From assembly GCF_900177625.1 (NCBI RefSeq), contig NZ_FXAU01000007.1, positions 62,729 through 126,728 on the forward strand: a stretch of 64,000 bases of DNA. Direction: 5' to 3'. Origin of the DNA: Sphingobacterium psychroaquaticum (lineage in GTDB: Bacteria; Bacteroidota; Bacteroidia; Sphingobacteriales; Sphingobacteriaceae). The translations under genes and the position numbers were made by a program. Below, one piece after another: positions 9,174-17,738 of the stretch (positions within the stretch are counted from its first letter, which is position 1; each line of letters opens with the position of its first letter). The notes beneath the pieces were generated by a model. That model saw only the letters and a program-made list of their open reading frames with translations, was not told the DNA's origin and did not search any database.

Positions 9174-10961
9174 TTAAAAATTGTATTTATTATCGTCGAT
9201 CATCTTTTTAGCAATACGTTGTCTCGCGTCTTTAACATTAAACGGTTCTGCTTTTGTAAAGCGACGTAAACCAACTAACATCATTTTCAACTCATCGCCT
9301 TCACCGAACGAATACAATGCTTCTTTAGCCGCAACATATACTTTATCTATCGTGCTATACAGATATACTCGAGCCATATCTACCGGGTAGCTTGCTGCAT
9401 CTGCACCTTGGGTGTGATGAATTTTTTCGGCACGCAGTAATACTGATTCAGCAACGTAGATATAACCTATCACATCTGCAATATTCATTAATATTTCCTC
9501 TTCTTTAGATAGAGACATCATAAGTTTCTGTACGGCTGCACCTGCCACAAGAAGTCCCGCTTTTTTTAGGTTGGCCAATATTTTCTTTTCTGCGGCAAAA
9601 GGAGTCTCATCTTCTTCCGCAAAGTCAGGAATAGACATCAGCTCATTGGCTACCGCTGTTGCTGGACCCATGAGGTCAAGCTCGCCTTTCATGGCGCGTT
9701 TTAAAAGCATGTCTACAACAAGAAGACGGTTGACTTCGTTGGTGCCCTCAAAGATCCGGTTGATTCGTGAATCGCGATAAGCTCTTTCCATTGGAGCTTC
9801 TGCTGAATAGCCCATACCACCGTAAATCTGTACGCCTTCATCGACCACATAATCCAACATTTCGGATCCCCATACCTTGATGATGGCACATTCGATCGCA
9901 AATTGTTCCACGGATTTAAGCTTTGCATCCGCCTCGCTCATACCGCCAGCGACCAACGATTCAAAGGCATCGTCTATATTTTGTCCAGCCCGATAAGCGG
10001 CCGATTCATTGGCATAAAGGCGAGTCGCCATTTCTGCCAGCTTATAACGAATAGCACCAAATTTAGAAATCGGTAGGTTAAACTGAACCCGTTCGTTCGC
10101 GTATTTTACAGCTTGTGAAGCCACCATACGAGCCGATCCTATCGTTGCGGCACCCAGTTTAATACGGCCGATATTTAAGATGTTTACAGCGATTTTAAAA
10201 CCATTCTCACGCGTGGATAGCATATTTTCAACCGGAACCGCACAGTCATTAAAAAAGATCTGGCGGGTAGAAGAACCTTTGATGCCCAGCTTATGCTCCT
10301 CTGGATTCATTGTGATTCCTCCAAAGTCTTTCTCTACAATAAATGCAGTTAGGTTTTTATCGTCGTCAATTTTAGCAAATACAATAAAGATATCGGCAAA
10401 CCCACCATTAGTAATCCACATCTTTTGACCGTTGATCAAGTAATGTGTGCCTTCTGGATTTAGCTTCGCTGCGGTACGTCCCGAGTTTGCATCCGACCCC
10501 GCATTTGGCTCCGTTAAACAATAAGCAGCCTTCCACTCGCCGGTAGCGAGCTTGGGGATATATTTGGTTTTTTGCTCGGCATTACCGTAGTACAAAATGG
10601 GTAAAGTTCCAATTCCTGTATGTGCTGATAGGGCGACGGCAAAAGAGAAGCCTCCCCCAACAGCTTCTGCAACAAGCATGGAAGTGTTGAAGTTTTTGCC
10701 AAAACCACCGTATTCTTCTGGAATAGATACGCCTAGCATACCCAATTCGCCCGCTTTATCCATCAGACTTTGCATCAAACCTTCCTCTTGTGCGTCTATA
10801 CGATCGAGGTTGTCCAAGACTTCCGCTTCGAGAAAGTCCAGGCAGGTTTGGCGTATCATCTTTGCCTCTTCATCAAACTCTTCAGGAATAAAGATGTCTG
10901 TATATGCTGTTTCGCGAATTACAAATTCTCCGCCTTTGATTGTTTTTTTATTTGCTTCCAT
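9174..10961 (-). CDS. fadE: Acyl-CoA dehydrogenase FadE-like
   Basis: A 595-residue flavoprotein that oxidises acyl-CoA to trans-2-enoyl-CoA, the first step of beta-oxidation. It shows the family blocks YCLTEPNAGSDANSG (FAD/substrate contact), MWITNGG and the C-terminal YGGMGYSAEAPMERAYRD and RIFEGTNEVNR. It is longer than the standard 380-residue enzyme because of an extra C-terminal helical domain (from about residue 420). This length and the gene order match the fadN-fadA-fadE operon known from Bacillus subtilis (FadE about 594 residues). It is the last gene of the operon, 19 bp after the thiolase gene, and is followed by a strong terminator. Confidence 0.93.
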   Translation of the reverse strand: MEANKKTIKGGEFVIRETAYTDIFIPEEFDEEAKMIRQTCLDFLEAEVLDNLDRIDAQEEGLMQSLMDKAGELGMLGVSIPEEYGGFGKNFNTSMLVAEAVGGGFSFAVALSAHTGIGTLPILYYGNAEQKTKYIPKLATGEWKAAYCLTEPNAGSDANSGRTAAKLNPEGTHYLINGQKMWITNGGFADIFIVFAKIDDDKNLTAFIVEKDFGGITMNPEEHKLGIKGSSTRQIFFNDCAVPVENMLSTRENGFKIAVNILNIGRIKLGAATIGSARMVASQAVKYANERVQFNLPISKFGAIRYKLAEMATRLYANESAAYRAGQNIDDAFESLVAGGMSEADAKLKSVEQFAIECAIIKVWGSEMLDYVVDEGVQIYGGMGYSAEAPMERAYRDSRINRIFEGTNEVNRLLVVDMLLKRAMKGELDLMGPATAVANELMSIPDFAEEDETPFAAEKKILANLKKAGLLVAGAAVQKLMMSLSKEEEILMNIADVIGYIYVAESVLLRAEKIHHTQGADAASYPVDMARVYLYSTIDKVYVAAKEALYSFGEGDELKMMLVGLRRFTKAEPFNVKDARQRIAKKMIDDNKYNF

Positions 10962-10980
10962 GTTATTTTCAGTTTATAAA

Positions 10981-12156
10981 TTAATCTAACATTTCGAATA
11001 TTCCCGCAGCTCCCTGTCCGGTTCCTACGCACATTGTTACCATTCCGTATTTCTCTTTTCGTCGCTGAAGATCATTCAACAATTGAACCGTTAGCTTGGC
11101 TCCAGTACAACCGAGTGGGTGTCCCAAGGCTATAGCGCCACCGTTAATATTTACTTTGGATTCATCCAGGCCGAGTTCTCGAATGACGGCAAGAGATTGG
11201 GAAGCAAATGCTTCGTTGAGTTCGATCAAGCTGAGATCTTCCTTTTTTAGATTAGCTTGCTTTAGCGCTTTTGGAATAGCATAGATTGGACCTATGCCCA
11301 TAATCCTTGGAGGGACACCTGCTGCGGCATAACTGACTAGCCGGGCAATAGGTTTAACGCCAAGTTCTTTAAGTTTGGTCTCTGAAACGACTAATACAAA
11401 AGCCGCGCCATCCGATGTTTGTGAAGAATTTCCGGCTGTTACACAGCCATCAGCAGCGAACACAGGGCGTAATTTGGCTAAAGCATCAGTAGTTGTGTCC
11501 GCGCGCGGACCCTCATCACGGTCTACCGTATACGTCCGTTGTGCGATTTTTCCATCTTTGACGTAGTTCTCGGTAACGGTAATCGGCACGATACCCGCAT
11601 TTAAATAGCCATTCTTCTGTGCCTCGATTGCTTTTTGGTGTGAGCGTAAGGCAAAGGCGTCCTGATCGGCACGTGAAACATTGTACTCTTTTGCTACAGC
11701 TTCAGCGGTAAGGCCCATTCCCCAGTACCAATCTGGATTTTCTTTTGCCACCACGGGGTTTGGTACAATTTTCCATCCCCCGAAAGGCATGCCTGACATA
11801 ACCTCCACCCCTCCGGCAATAATACAATCGGCCATACCGGCTTTTATTTTAGCAACAGCTGTTGCAATAGTTTCTAGTCCAGATGCACAGTAACGGTTTA
11901 CAGTTACTCCTGGGACTTTATCTGTATTTAAACCCATCAGAGAAATCAAACGACCTACGTTAAGTCCTTGTTCAGCCTCTGGCATGGCATTTCCGACAAT
12001 CACGTCGTCTATTTCTTCAACATTAAGATTAGGGACACTCGCCACGAGCTGCTTTATGACGTCAGCGGCTAAATCGTCTGCACGCATAAATCGGAAAGCT
12101 CCACGTGGGGCTTTGCCTACTGCTGTGCGATATCCTGCTATGATGTATGCTTCCAT
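10981..12156 (-). CDS. fadA: Acetyl-CoA acyltransferase (3-ketoacyl-CoA thiolase)
   Basis: A 391-residue thiolase of exactly the usual length. It cleaves 3-ketoacyl-CoA with CoA to give acetyl-CoA and a shortened acyl-CoA. The nucleophilic Cys lies in [11 protein letters not shown] (about residue 90). The catalytic His and second Cys lie in [16 protein letters not shown] and [14 protein letters not shown] near the C-terminus. It is placed between the multifunctional FadN-type protein and the acyl-CoA dehydrogenase in the same direction, so the three enzymes cover a full beta-oxidation round. A hairpin repeat lies in the 94-bp gap to the upstream gene. Confidence 0.95.
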   Translation of the reverse strand: MEAYIIAGYRTAVGKAPRGAFRFMRADDLAADVIKQLVASVPNLNVEEIDDVIVGNAMPEAEQGLNVGRLISLMGLNTDKVPGVTVNRYCASGLETIATAVAKIKAGMADCIIAGGVEVMSGMPFGGWKIVPNPVVAKENPDWYWGMGLTAEAVAKEYNVSRADQDAFALRSHQKAIEAQKNGYLNAGIVPITVTENYVKDGKIAQRTYTVDRDEGPRADTTTDALAKLRPVFAADGCVTAGNSSQTSDGAAFVLVVSETKLKELGVKPIARLVSYAAAGVPPRIMGIGPIYAIPKALKQANLKKEDLSLIELNEAFASQSLAVIRELGLDESKVNINGGAIALGHPLGCTGAKLTVQLLNDLQRRKEKYGMVTMCVGTGQGAAGIFEMLD

Positions 12157-12178
12157 GTTTTGTTATTTTTTTAGTTTT

Positions 12179-12227
12179 AGACACAAAATTTAGCTACACT
12201 GAGCCCTTCGGGATTTGTGTCTCTACA
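12179..12227. repeat. Palindromic intergenic repeat copy (AGACACAAA...TTTGTGTCT)
   Basis: AGACACAAA (12179-12187) is the reverse complement of TTTGTGTCT (12214-12222), which is followed by CTACA. On the minus strand the outer part reads TGTAGAGACACAAA. A second copy of TGTAGAGACACAA stands at 62909-62921 after the tRNA cluster. Intergenic position, a palindrome and a shared edge fit a dispersed REP-like repeat. Inside is a smaller CCCTTCGGG hairpin (12204-12212). Confidence 0.6.
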
Positions 12228-12250
12228 ATCTACTCCCTGCCATCTACTCT

Positions 12251-14683
12251 CTAATTGCGCAATGGTTTTCCCTTCGTGAGCATAAATTGAATTCGCTCTA
12301 CGGTTTTGCGCTCAGCGCAAAGCTCTAAGAAGGCTTTCCGTTCCATATCAAGTAAGTATTGTTCTGATACTTCTGTTGGTGCAGATAAGTTGCCGCCACA
12401 CATCACCCATCCTAATTTTTCGGAAATCTTTTTATCGTGGTCAGAGATGTAGTTTCCTGCACGCATAGACGATGCCCCCACATAAACAATACCTAGACCT
12501 TGATTACCCAATACTTTAATGTTGTTACGTGGTGCTGGCTGTACATAACCCGCATTCGCAAGTTCAAGTGCTTTTGCCTTAGCATCCGCAAGCAGGCGTT
12601 TCCGATTCATTGTAATCGCATATTTACCGGCTTCCAGGTAACCTAGCTCAGCCGCTTCAACAGCTGAAGTTGACACCTTCGCTTGACCTACCGTAAGGAA
12701 CCGCTCGCGTAAAGTGTTCTGCGTAATCTGGTCCGCTCTAAACTCATCGGAAGCGCGTAATGCAAACTCCTTTGTCCCTCCTCCGCCAGGGATTACACCA
12801 ACACCGAACTCTACAAGGCCCATATAAGTTTCTGCATGAAGCTGTACAAAATCAGCATGCATGGAGAACTCACAGCCACCACCTAATGTCATCTGGAATG
12901 GGGCAACGACAACAGGGATAGAAGAGTAACGGATACGCATGGAAGTATTTTGGAACATACGAACCGACATGTTTAATTCATCATAATCCTGCTCTACTGC
13001 CATCATAAAGATCATCCCGATGTTTGCACCGGCGGAGAAGTTCTTGCCTTCATTGGTGATTACCAGCCCCCGGTATTCCTTTTCTGCGATGTCAATCGCT
13101 TTATTTATGCCTTGAATAACATCACCGCCAATTGTGTTCATCTTCGTATGAAATTCACAATTGATGATGCCGTCGCCCAAGTCAGTAATCGTGACCCCGG
13201 TATTTTTCCATATCGTTTTGCTCTCCCGGATATGATCTAATACAATCAGATCTTCTGTGCCTGGGATTGGGAGGTATGATTTTGTTTTGATATCGTAGTA
13301 GTTGCGCACGCCGTCGATCACTTTATAAAAGGATTCGACCCCTGCGTCCAGCATCTCTTGTACCCAAGTTGCTACCGTACCTGTTTGTCCGGGAAGGCGC
13401 TTTTCTTCGGTTTTTATTTTTTCTATTGTTTCACGTACGCCTAGTGCATCCCACACTTCGAAGGGGCCTATTTCCCAACCAAAACCAGCGCGCATTGCGT
13501 CGTCAATTCGATAAAAATCATCGGTTATCTCTGGTACGCGGTGCGACACATATTCAAACAAAGGATAATGCATGGCGCGAAAAAACTGCCCTGCTGTGTC
13601 CGTTCCTTTTTCATAAACCTTCATCCGCTTGCGGATATCTTCGACAGGTTTCGTTGCTTCAAGGGTGGCGGATTTGACTTTTGTTTGCTCTTTATATTCA
13701 AGCGTCTTTAGGTCTAAGGAAAGAATGGCCGAATTGCCTTGTTCATCCTTGACTTTTTTGTAGAACCCTTGTTTTGATTTCTCTCCAAGCCATTTGTTTT
13801 CTACCATTTTTGTCAGATAGGCCGGGAGTTGAAATGCCCCTTTTGCTTCATCATTCGGTGCATTTTGTGTCAGACCGTTAGCGACGTTTACCAGCGTGTC
13901 TAGCCCGACAACATCAGCTGTTCGGAATGTTGCCGACTTAGGGTGTCCCATTGCTGGTCCCGTATATTTGTCGACTTCTTCAACCGTTAGGCCCATCTGC
14001 TCTACGAGGTGGGCAACCGCTAACATAGAGTATACACCGACACGGTTTCCGATAAATGCAGGCGTGTCTTTACATAGTACGACTGTTTTTCCCAACATTT
14101 TGTCACCAAAATGAACCAAAAAGTCAACAACCTCTGGTTTGGTGGCTGGCGTTGGGATTATTTCGAGAAGCTCTAAGTAACGGGGCGGATTGAAAAAGTG
14201 TGTGCCGCAGAAATGCGCTTTAAAATCATCCGAACGACCTTCTGTCATCAAGTGAATAGGGATACCCGAGGTGTTGGATGTAATTAAGGTCCCCGGTTTA
14301 CGGTATTGTTCAACCTGTTCGAAAACAGATTTTTTAATGTCTAAGCGTTCGACAACCACTTCGATAACCCAATCATATTGAGCAATATCTTTCATGTTAT
14401 CGTCAAAATTCCCGGTTTTTACGCGTGAAATATAGCTTTTGCTATAAATAGGGGAAGGGTTTGTTTTTAAAGCTGTTTCAAGCGAGCTGTTTACAATGCG
14501 GTTGCGTACAGCAGGGTGTTCTAAGGTTAAGCCCTTGGCTTCCTCTGCTGGCAATAGCTCACGCGGAACGATATCTAAAAGTAGCACCTCCACACCGATG
14601 TTGGCAAAGTGACAAGCGATCCGAGAGCCCATTACACCCGAGCCAAGGACAGCAACTTTTCTAATATTTCTGTTTGTATGCAT
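12251..14683 (-). CDS. fadN: 3-hydroxyacyl-CoA dehydrogenase / enoyl-CoA hydratase (FadN type)
   Basis: About 810 residues from the ATG at 14683; another in-frame ATG at 14695 adds four residues. The N-terminal Rossmann domain binds NAD (VAVLGSGVMGSRIA near residue 10). A 3-hydroxyacyl-CoA dehydrogenase C-domain follows (KDTPAFIGNRVG, then a second HCDH-like part). The C-terminal part is an enoyl-CoA hydratase-like crotonase domain (KNFSAGANIGMI and VEFGVGVIPGGGGTKE). This order, dehydrogenase first and hydratase last, is that of Bacillus FadN and the reverse of E. coli FadB. The protein hydrates enoyl-CoA and oxidises the 3-hydroxyacyl-CoA. It follows the MarR gene and precedes the thiolase. 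Confidence 0.93.
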   Translation of the reverse strand: MHTNRNIRKVAVLGSGVMGSRIACHFANIGVEVLLLDIVPRELLPAEEAKGLTLEHPAVRNRIVNSSLETALKTNPSPIYSKSYISRVKTGNFDDNMKDIAQYDWVIEVVVERLDIKKSVFEQVEQYRKPGTLITSNTSGIPIHLMTEGRSDDFKAHFCGTHFFNPPRYLELLEIIPTPATKPEVVDFLVHFGDKMLGKTVVLCKDTPAFIGNRVGVYSMLAVAHLVEQMGLTVEEVDKYTGPAMGHPKSATFRTADVVGLDTLVNVANGLTQNAPNDEAKGAFQLPAYLTKMVENKWLGEKSKQGFYKKVKDEQGNSAILSLDLKTLEYKEQTKVKSATLEATKPVEDIRKRMKVYEKGTDTAGQFFRAMHYPLFEYVSHRVPEITDDFYRIDDAMRAGFGWEIGPFEVWDALGVRETIEKIKTEEKRLPGQTGTVATWVQEMLDAGVESFYKVIDGVRNYYDIKTKSYLPIPGTEDLIVLDHIRESKTIWKNTGVTITDLGDGIINCEFHTKMNTIGGDVIQGINKAIDIAEKEYRGLVITNEGKNFSAGANIGMIFMMAVEQDYDELNMSVRMFQNTSMRIRYSSIPVVVAPFQMTLGGGCEFSMHADFVQLHAETYMGLVEFGVGVIPGGGGTKEFALRASDEFRADQITQNTLRERFLTVGQAKVSTSAVEAAELGYLEAGKYAITMNRKRLLADAKAKALELANAGYVQPAPRNNIKVLGNQGLGIVYVGASSMRAGNYISDHDKKISEKLGWVMCGGNLSAPTEVSEQYLLDMERKAFLELCAERKTVERIQFMLTKGKPLRN

Positions 14684-14786
14684 ACTATTTATCATTTAAT
14701 CATGCTGGAGACGCGCTGTTTTGGTTTATAACAATATTTCTTTGTTCGAACAGATTGCCTGCCAAGCGATTTATTAATTTATATTA

Positions 14787-15233
14787 TCAAATAGCTTCTT
14801 CTACTTTTGGAGCGTATGTTGCTGCTAGCTCGTTGATCCGTTGTAAAGATTTGATGAGCTGAGCTTTTTCTTTTTCTGTTAAATGAGACTCCAGATGCTC
14901 ATTGAACTCCCGAACCACATCTTTAGCAATTTTTCGCTTTTCTTTTCCTAATGCTGTAAGGTATACTTTTACCGAACGTTTGTCGGAAGCATTTACCTCG
15001 CGATAAATAAAACCTAGTGATTCTAAATTACTTAACACTCTAGATAGGGAAGTTGTTTTGACACCCGTAGAATTAGCGATTTGTGAAACAGAGGTCCCGT
15101 CTTTGTGAATGTTTATCAAAATGTAACCTGCCGCCTGGGTGAACCCGTATTGACTGGCAATGACATTATACTTATTGGCGACGTTCTGCCAGCTCGTCTT
15201 TAAAAAGTAGTCTATAGTATTATCTTGGCTCAT
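14787..15233 (-). CDS. MarR-family transcriptional regulator
   Basis: A 148-residue MarR protein with the winged helix-turn-helix at about residues 30-95 (GTSVSQIANSTGVKTTSLSRVLSNLESLGFIYR and the wing region ASDKRSVKVYLTALG). The terminal helices serve dimerisation. It is the first gene of the beta-oxidation operon, 103 bp upstream of fadN, and a 20-bp inverted repeat overlaps its own promoter. It therefore most likely represses itself and the fad genes and is released by an acyl-CoA or fatty acid, by analogy with fatty-acid regulators in other bacteria. In Bacillus the equivalent operon is controlled by a TetR-type FadR, so the regulator differs. Confidence 0.9.
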   Translation of the reverse strand: MSQDNTIDYFLKTSWQNVANKYNVIASQYGFTQAAGYILINIHKDGTSVSQIANSTGVKTTSLSRVLSNLESLGFIYREVNASDKRSVKVYLTALGKEKRKIAKDVVREFNEHLESHLTEKEKAQLIKSLQRINELAATYAPKVEEAI

Positions 15234-15247
15234 AATCTGATTTTAAT

Positions 15248-15267
15248 TTGCTATGCAAGCATAACAA
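15248..15267. promoter_or_regulatory. Probable MarR operator
   Basis: TTGCTATGC-AA-GCATAACAA is a 20-bp inverted repeat with 9-bp arms and one mismatch. It lies 14 bp upstream of the marR-type start codon and overlaps the TAnnTTTG element at 15265-15272, the ideal place for repression of the operon by its own first gene product. Confidence 0.65.
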
Positions 15268-15295
15268 ATCTACGAGATTGTATTTTAGAAAACAA
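15265..15295 (-). promoter_or_regulatory. Promoter of the marR-fadNAE operon
   Basis: On the minus strand TAGATTTG (15272-15265) matches the Bacteroidota -7 consensus TAnnTTTG. A TTG (15295-15293) lies 20 bp upstream as the -33 element. The predicted transcript starts roughly 25 bases before the start codon at 15233. Confidence 0.65.
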
Positions 15296-15471
15296 GGCTT
15301 TTGAATAAAAAAGATAAAATATGGGCGAAAACAGAACGGCTGTAGAAAGAAGGGAGTATTTTATCGCTTTTTTTTGAATGTTGAAAACTTTAATTGCTGT
15401 ATTACTGTTGTTTATATTGGTTTTTTGTGGCATTACAAACATCATTTAGGTTTATGCCATTATTATTCTGT

Positions 15472-15479
15472 TACCTTTG
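15472..15479 (+). promoter_or_regulatory. Promoter -7 element for the oxygenase gene
   Basis: TACCTTTG matches TAnnTTTG and lies 20 bp before the ATG at 15500. No good -33 box was found; a TTTA at 15451-15454 is the nearest candidate. Confidence 0.5.
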
Positions 15480-15499
15480 TATACAAATTTACAAAAACT

Positions 15500-16462
15500 A
15501 TGGCATTAGTAAACATTCCGAGATTGGACCTTCTACAATATACAGAAGGTACCGCCGAGCAACGTCACCAATTTGCACAAGATATTGGAAAAGCATTTAA
15601 CGAGACGGGGTTTGTAACGATCGCTAACCATGGCTTAAGCCAAGATTTAATCGATGAGCTGTATGCCGTAGTAAAGGCTTTTTTTGATCAAGAAGAGGAA
15701 ACTAAACGAAAGTATGAGTTTCCTGAGCTTGCCGGACAACGCGGCTATACGGCCAAGGGTAGAGAGAAGGCGAAAGATGCTAATACGCCCGATCTGAAGG
15801 AGTTTTGGCAGCGCGGTCAAACGATTGTTGGCGAGACGTATAGTAAAGCCGATTTTCCAGATAATCCATTGGTAGAAGAATTACCTCGATTTAATGCAGT
15901 AACAGCGGAGGTGTATAAAAAATTGGAGGATGCAGGACGAAACCTGCTTAAAGCTATTGCTACTTATTTGGCATTGGAAGAGGATTATTTTGAACAATAT
16001 GTAATTAATGGCAACTCGATTTTACGGGCTATTCATTATTTTCCAATAGAAAATCCTGATGCAATTTCACCGGATGCGGTACGCGCTGGGGCCCATGAAG
16101 ATATTAACTTAATCACGTTACTGATTGGGGCTAGTGCAGATGGTTTAGAAGTGATGACGAAAGAGGGAGATTGGTTTCCAATCAAGGCAAAAGGCGAAGA
16201 TATTGTCGTTAATGTGGGTGATATGTTGCAGCGATTGACTAATAATAAGTTGAAGTCTACAACGCACCGTGTGGTAAATCCGCCACGTGAATTGATGAAG
16301 ACCTCTCGTTATTCTGTGCCGTTTTTCTTGCACCCGAAAGCAGCAATGAGCCTGGCGAGTTTGCCTTCTACAGTATCAGAAACGTATCCGAAATTGTATG
16401 AAGATTATACTGCTGGACAGTATCTCGATGAACGTTTACGTGAAATTGGTCTTAAGATGTAA
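15500..16462 (+). CDS. Isopenicillin N synthase-like 2-oxoglutarate/Fe(II) oxygenase
   Basis: A 320-residue protein starting at MALVNIPRLDLL. The N-terminal DIOX_N domain (about residues 5-115, with FVTIANHGLSQDLI) is followed by the 2OG-Fe(II) jelly-roll. The iron-binding set is visible as AGAHEDINLITLL (His and Asp of HxD) and the later TTHRVVNPP (distal His), followed by RYSVPFFLHP, where the Arg-x-Ser would hold 2-oxoglutarate. Such cytoplasmic enzymes hydroxylate or oxidise small molecules; the substrate here is unknown. The frame is open upstream to 15374, but the promoter element at 15472-15479 and the protein pattern favour the ATG at 15500. Confidence 0.85.
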   Translation: MALVNIPRLDLLQYTEGTAEQRHQFAQDIGKAFNETGFVTIANHGLSQDLIDELYAVVKAFFDQEEETKRKYEFPELAGQRGYTAKGREKAKDANTPDLKEFWQRGQTIVGETYSKADFPDNPLVEELPRFNAVTAEVYKKLEDAGRNLLKAIATYLALEEDYFEQYVINGNSILRAIHYFPIENPDAISPDAVRAGAHEDINLITLLIGASADGLEVMTKEGDWFPIKAKGEDIVVNVGDMLQRLTNNKLKSTTHRVVNPPRELMKTSRYSVPFFLHPKAAMSLASLPSTVSETYPKLYEDYTAGQYLDERLREIGLKM

Positions 16463-16483
16463 TTACATCGTAAGCTTCTACTT

Positions 16484-16518
16484 AAAAGCCGGGGTGTGTT
16501 ATCGCATTTCGGCTTTTT
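16484..16518 (+). terminator. Terminator after the oxygenase gene
   Basis: AAAAGCCG (16484-16491) pairs with CGGCTTTT (16510-16517) and is followed by T. The A-run before and T-run after the stem could let it serve both strands; the minus-strand gene ending at 16524 points into it. Confidence 0.7.
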
Positions 16519-16523
16519 AGATT

Positions 16524-16922
16524 CTATTTTATCGGTATTGTTCTTATTTTGATAATACTATTCTTCTGCATGAGGGAATCTCTTCTTCTTTCTGCAAGAT
16601 CAAGCAATTCTGTTCCTGGCATTTTAACACTACCTTTTCCAGAAAGTGTTTTTATTTGCGTATTAAACTCATAGAGCGTATTAGGTTTTGCAACGGGAAT
16701 TTCGATCATCGTTTGTTGAGGTGTCGTTTTATTGCTTGGACTTGCGAAAACTTTATAACGCGCTTTTTCTTCTATTTTATCGCCGCTAGTAACGGAGACT
16801 TTCTCCAATGATTTTTTATCGGAATTCGTCTTTTGCGGGGTGTCGCAAGGACTATTTTCTTGTGCTATAACGCCAGCAAGAGCACAGAATGTCCCAAGTG
16901 CCGTCAATAAAAAATTTTTCAT
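16524..16922 (-). CDS. Secreted protein of unknown function
   Basis: A 132-residue protein with a clear signal peptide (MKNFLLTALGTFCALAGVIAQ). The mature part is polar, with Lys/Ser/Thr-rich stretches and no recognised domain; the C-terminal half contains EFNTQIKTLSGKGSVKMPG. It is probably periplasmic or surface-bound. The gene follows an outer-membrane barrel gene on the same strand, with a 13-bp perfect hairpin between them, so co-expression is possible. No function can be given. Confidence 0.6.
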   Translation of the reverse strand: MKNFLLTALGTFCALAGVIAQENSPCDTPQKTNSDKKSLEKVSVTSGDKIEEKARYKVFASPSNKTTPQQTMIEIPVAKPNTLYEFNTQIKTLSGKGSVKMPGTELLDLAERRRDSLMQKNSIIKIRTIPIK

Positions 16923-16930
16923 AATATCTG

Positions 16931-16959
16931 AGTTTATGGCAGTTAGACTGCCATAAACT
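16931..16959 (-). promoter_or_regulatory. Perfect hairpin just upstream of a start codon
   Basis: AGTTTATGGCAGT (16931-16943) and its exact reverse complement (16947-16959) surround a 3-base loop. On the minus strand it lies between the barrel gene (stop near 16974) and the start codon at 16922, 8 bases from the ATG. There is no U-run after it, so it is not an ordinary terminator. It may stabilise or separate the upstream mRNA or affect translation of the next gene. Confidence 0.6.
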
Positions 16960-16973
16960 TAAATGGTTTAATA

Positions 16974-17738
16974 TTAAAATTTCACGCCAACACCAACGTT
17001 AAGAAAGATGTTATGTAGACCGAAGCTGATACTTTCAAAACCTGTCTTCATAATGTTGTTAAAGCCGTAGTCTAATTGTCCTAAAGCAAAAATACGCTTG
17101 GAAATTCCGTAACGTGTACCCGCGCTAAAACCTACATCAATAGGGCGCACACTGTTCTTAAAGTCATAGTCTGCGTTATCAATATCTACTTGGTCTCCAA
17201 CAGGCGTGCCTTCGCGCATATAGCCATTATAAGCAGATCCAAAGAATTTACGTTTTACCGCAAAGGAGATGTATGGGCCAAGCTCCATCCGCCAACGATG
17301 TGATAGCTGATATGTGGCCTGGATTGGGATGCTGATATATAAATTCTGCACATTCGTGGTTATATCACCCGTATAGTATCCCGTGATATTAGCCGTCGGA
17401 TCTTCATTGGCATTGAACGTTGTTTTATAGCCTTTTACTGTGGCATCGGTGTTCATGCCTTTTCCTTCAAAAACGACTCCTAATGATACGCCCCATTTCG
17501 GAGTAATCGGATATTGAGCACCCGCCCCGATGAAGTATGGATTTGCGGGCGAATAGCTTCGGATTTTTCGAATCTCAACCGGCATCGATAGGGGAGCAGC
17601 ACCACCAACCTTGGAGCCGGCGATTACTTTGAATTCAATTTTAGATAAAATACTGTCTATTGAAGTTGCATGGCCCAAGTTGTAGCATAAAAGAGCTAGA
17701 AGGACGATGACGTATGGTTTTATGTTGTTCTTTCTCAT
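16974..17738 (-). CDS. PorT-like outer-membrane beta-barrel protein
   Basis: A 254-residue protein with a signal peptide (cleavage near GHATS) followed by alternating amphipathic strands typical of an eight-strand OmpA/PorT-like barrel, for example KWGVSLGVVFEGKG, WRMELGPYISFAVK and the C-terminal FLNVGVGVKF ending in Phe. It overlaps the PCMD lipoprotein gene by 4 bp (start 17738, upstream stop 17735), so the pair is translationally coupled and probably acts together at the outer membrane. No ligand or partner is known. Confidence 0.75.
   Translation of the reverse strand: MRKNNIKPYVIVLLALLCYNLGHATSIDSILSKIEFKVIAGSKVGGAAPLSMPVEIRKIRSYSPANPYFIGAGAQYPITPKWGVSLGVVFEGKGMNTDATVKGYKTTFNANEDPTANITGYYTGDITTNVQNLYISIPIQATYQLSHRWRMELGPYISFAVKRKFFGSAYNGYMREGTPVGDQVDIDNADYDFKNSVRPIDVGFSAGTRYGISKRIFALGQLDYGFNNIMKTGFESISFGLHNIFLNVGVGVKF

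Noticed and set aside
13369..13677. 102-codon plus-strand frame inside fadN
   Set aside because: Antisense to a conserved enzyme, no family resemblance.
14743..14752. TGTTCGAACA palindrome upstream of fadN
   Set aside because: A perfect 10-bp palindrome, but short, single, unlike the operator at 15248 and not near a promoter element.
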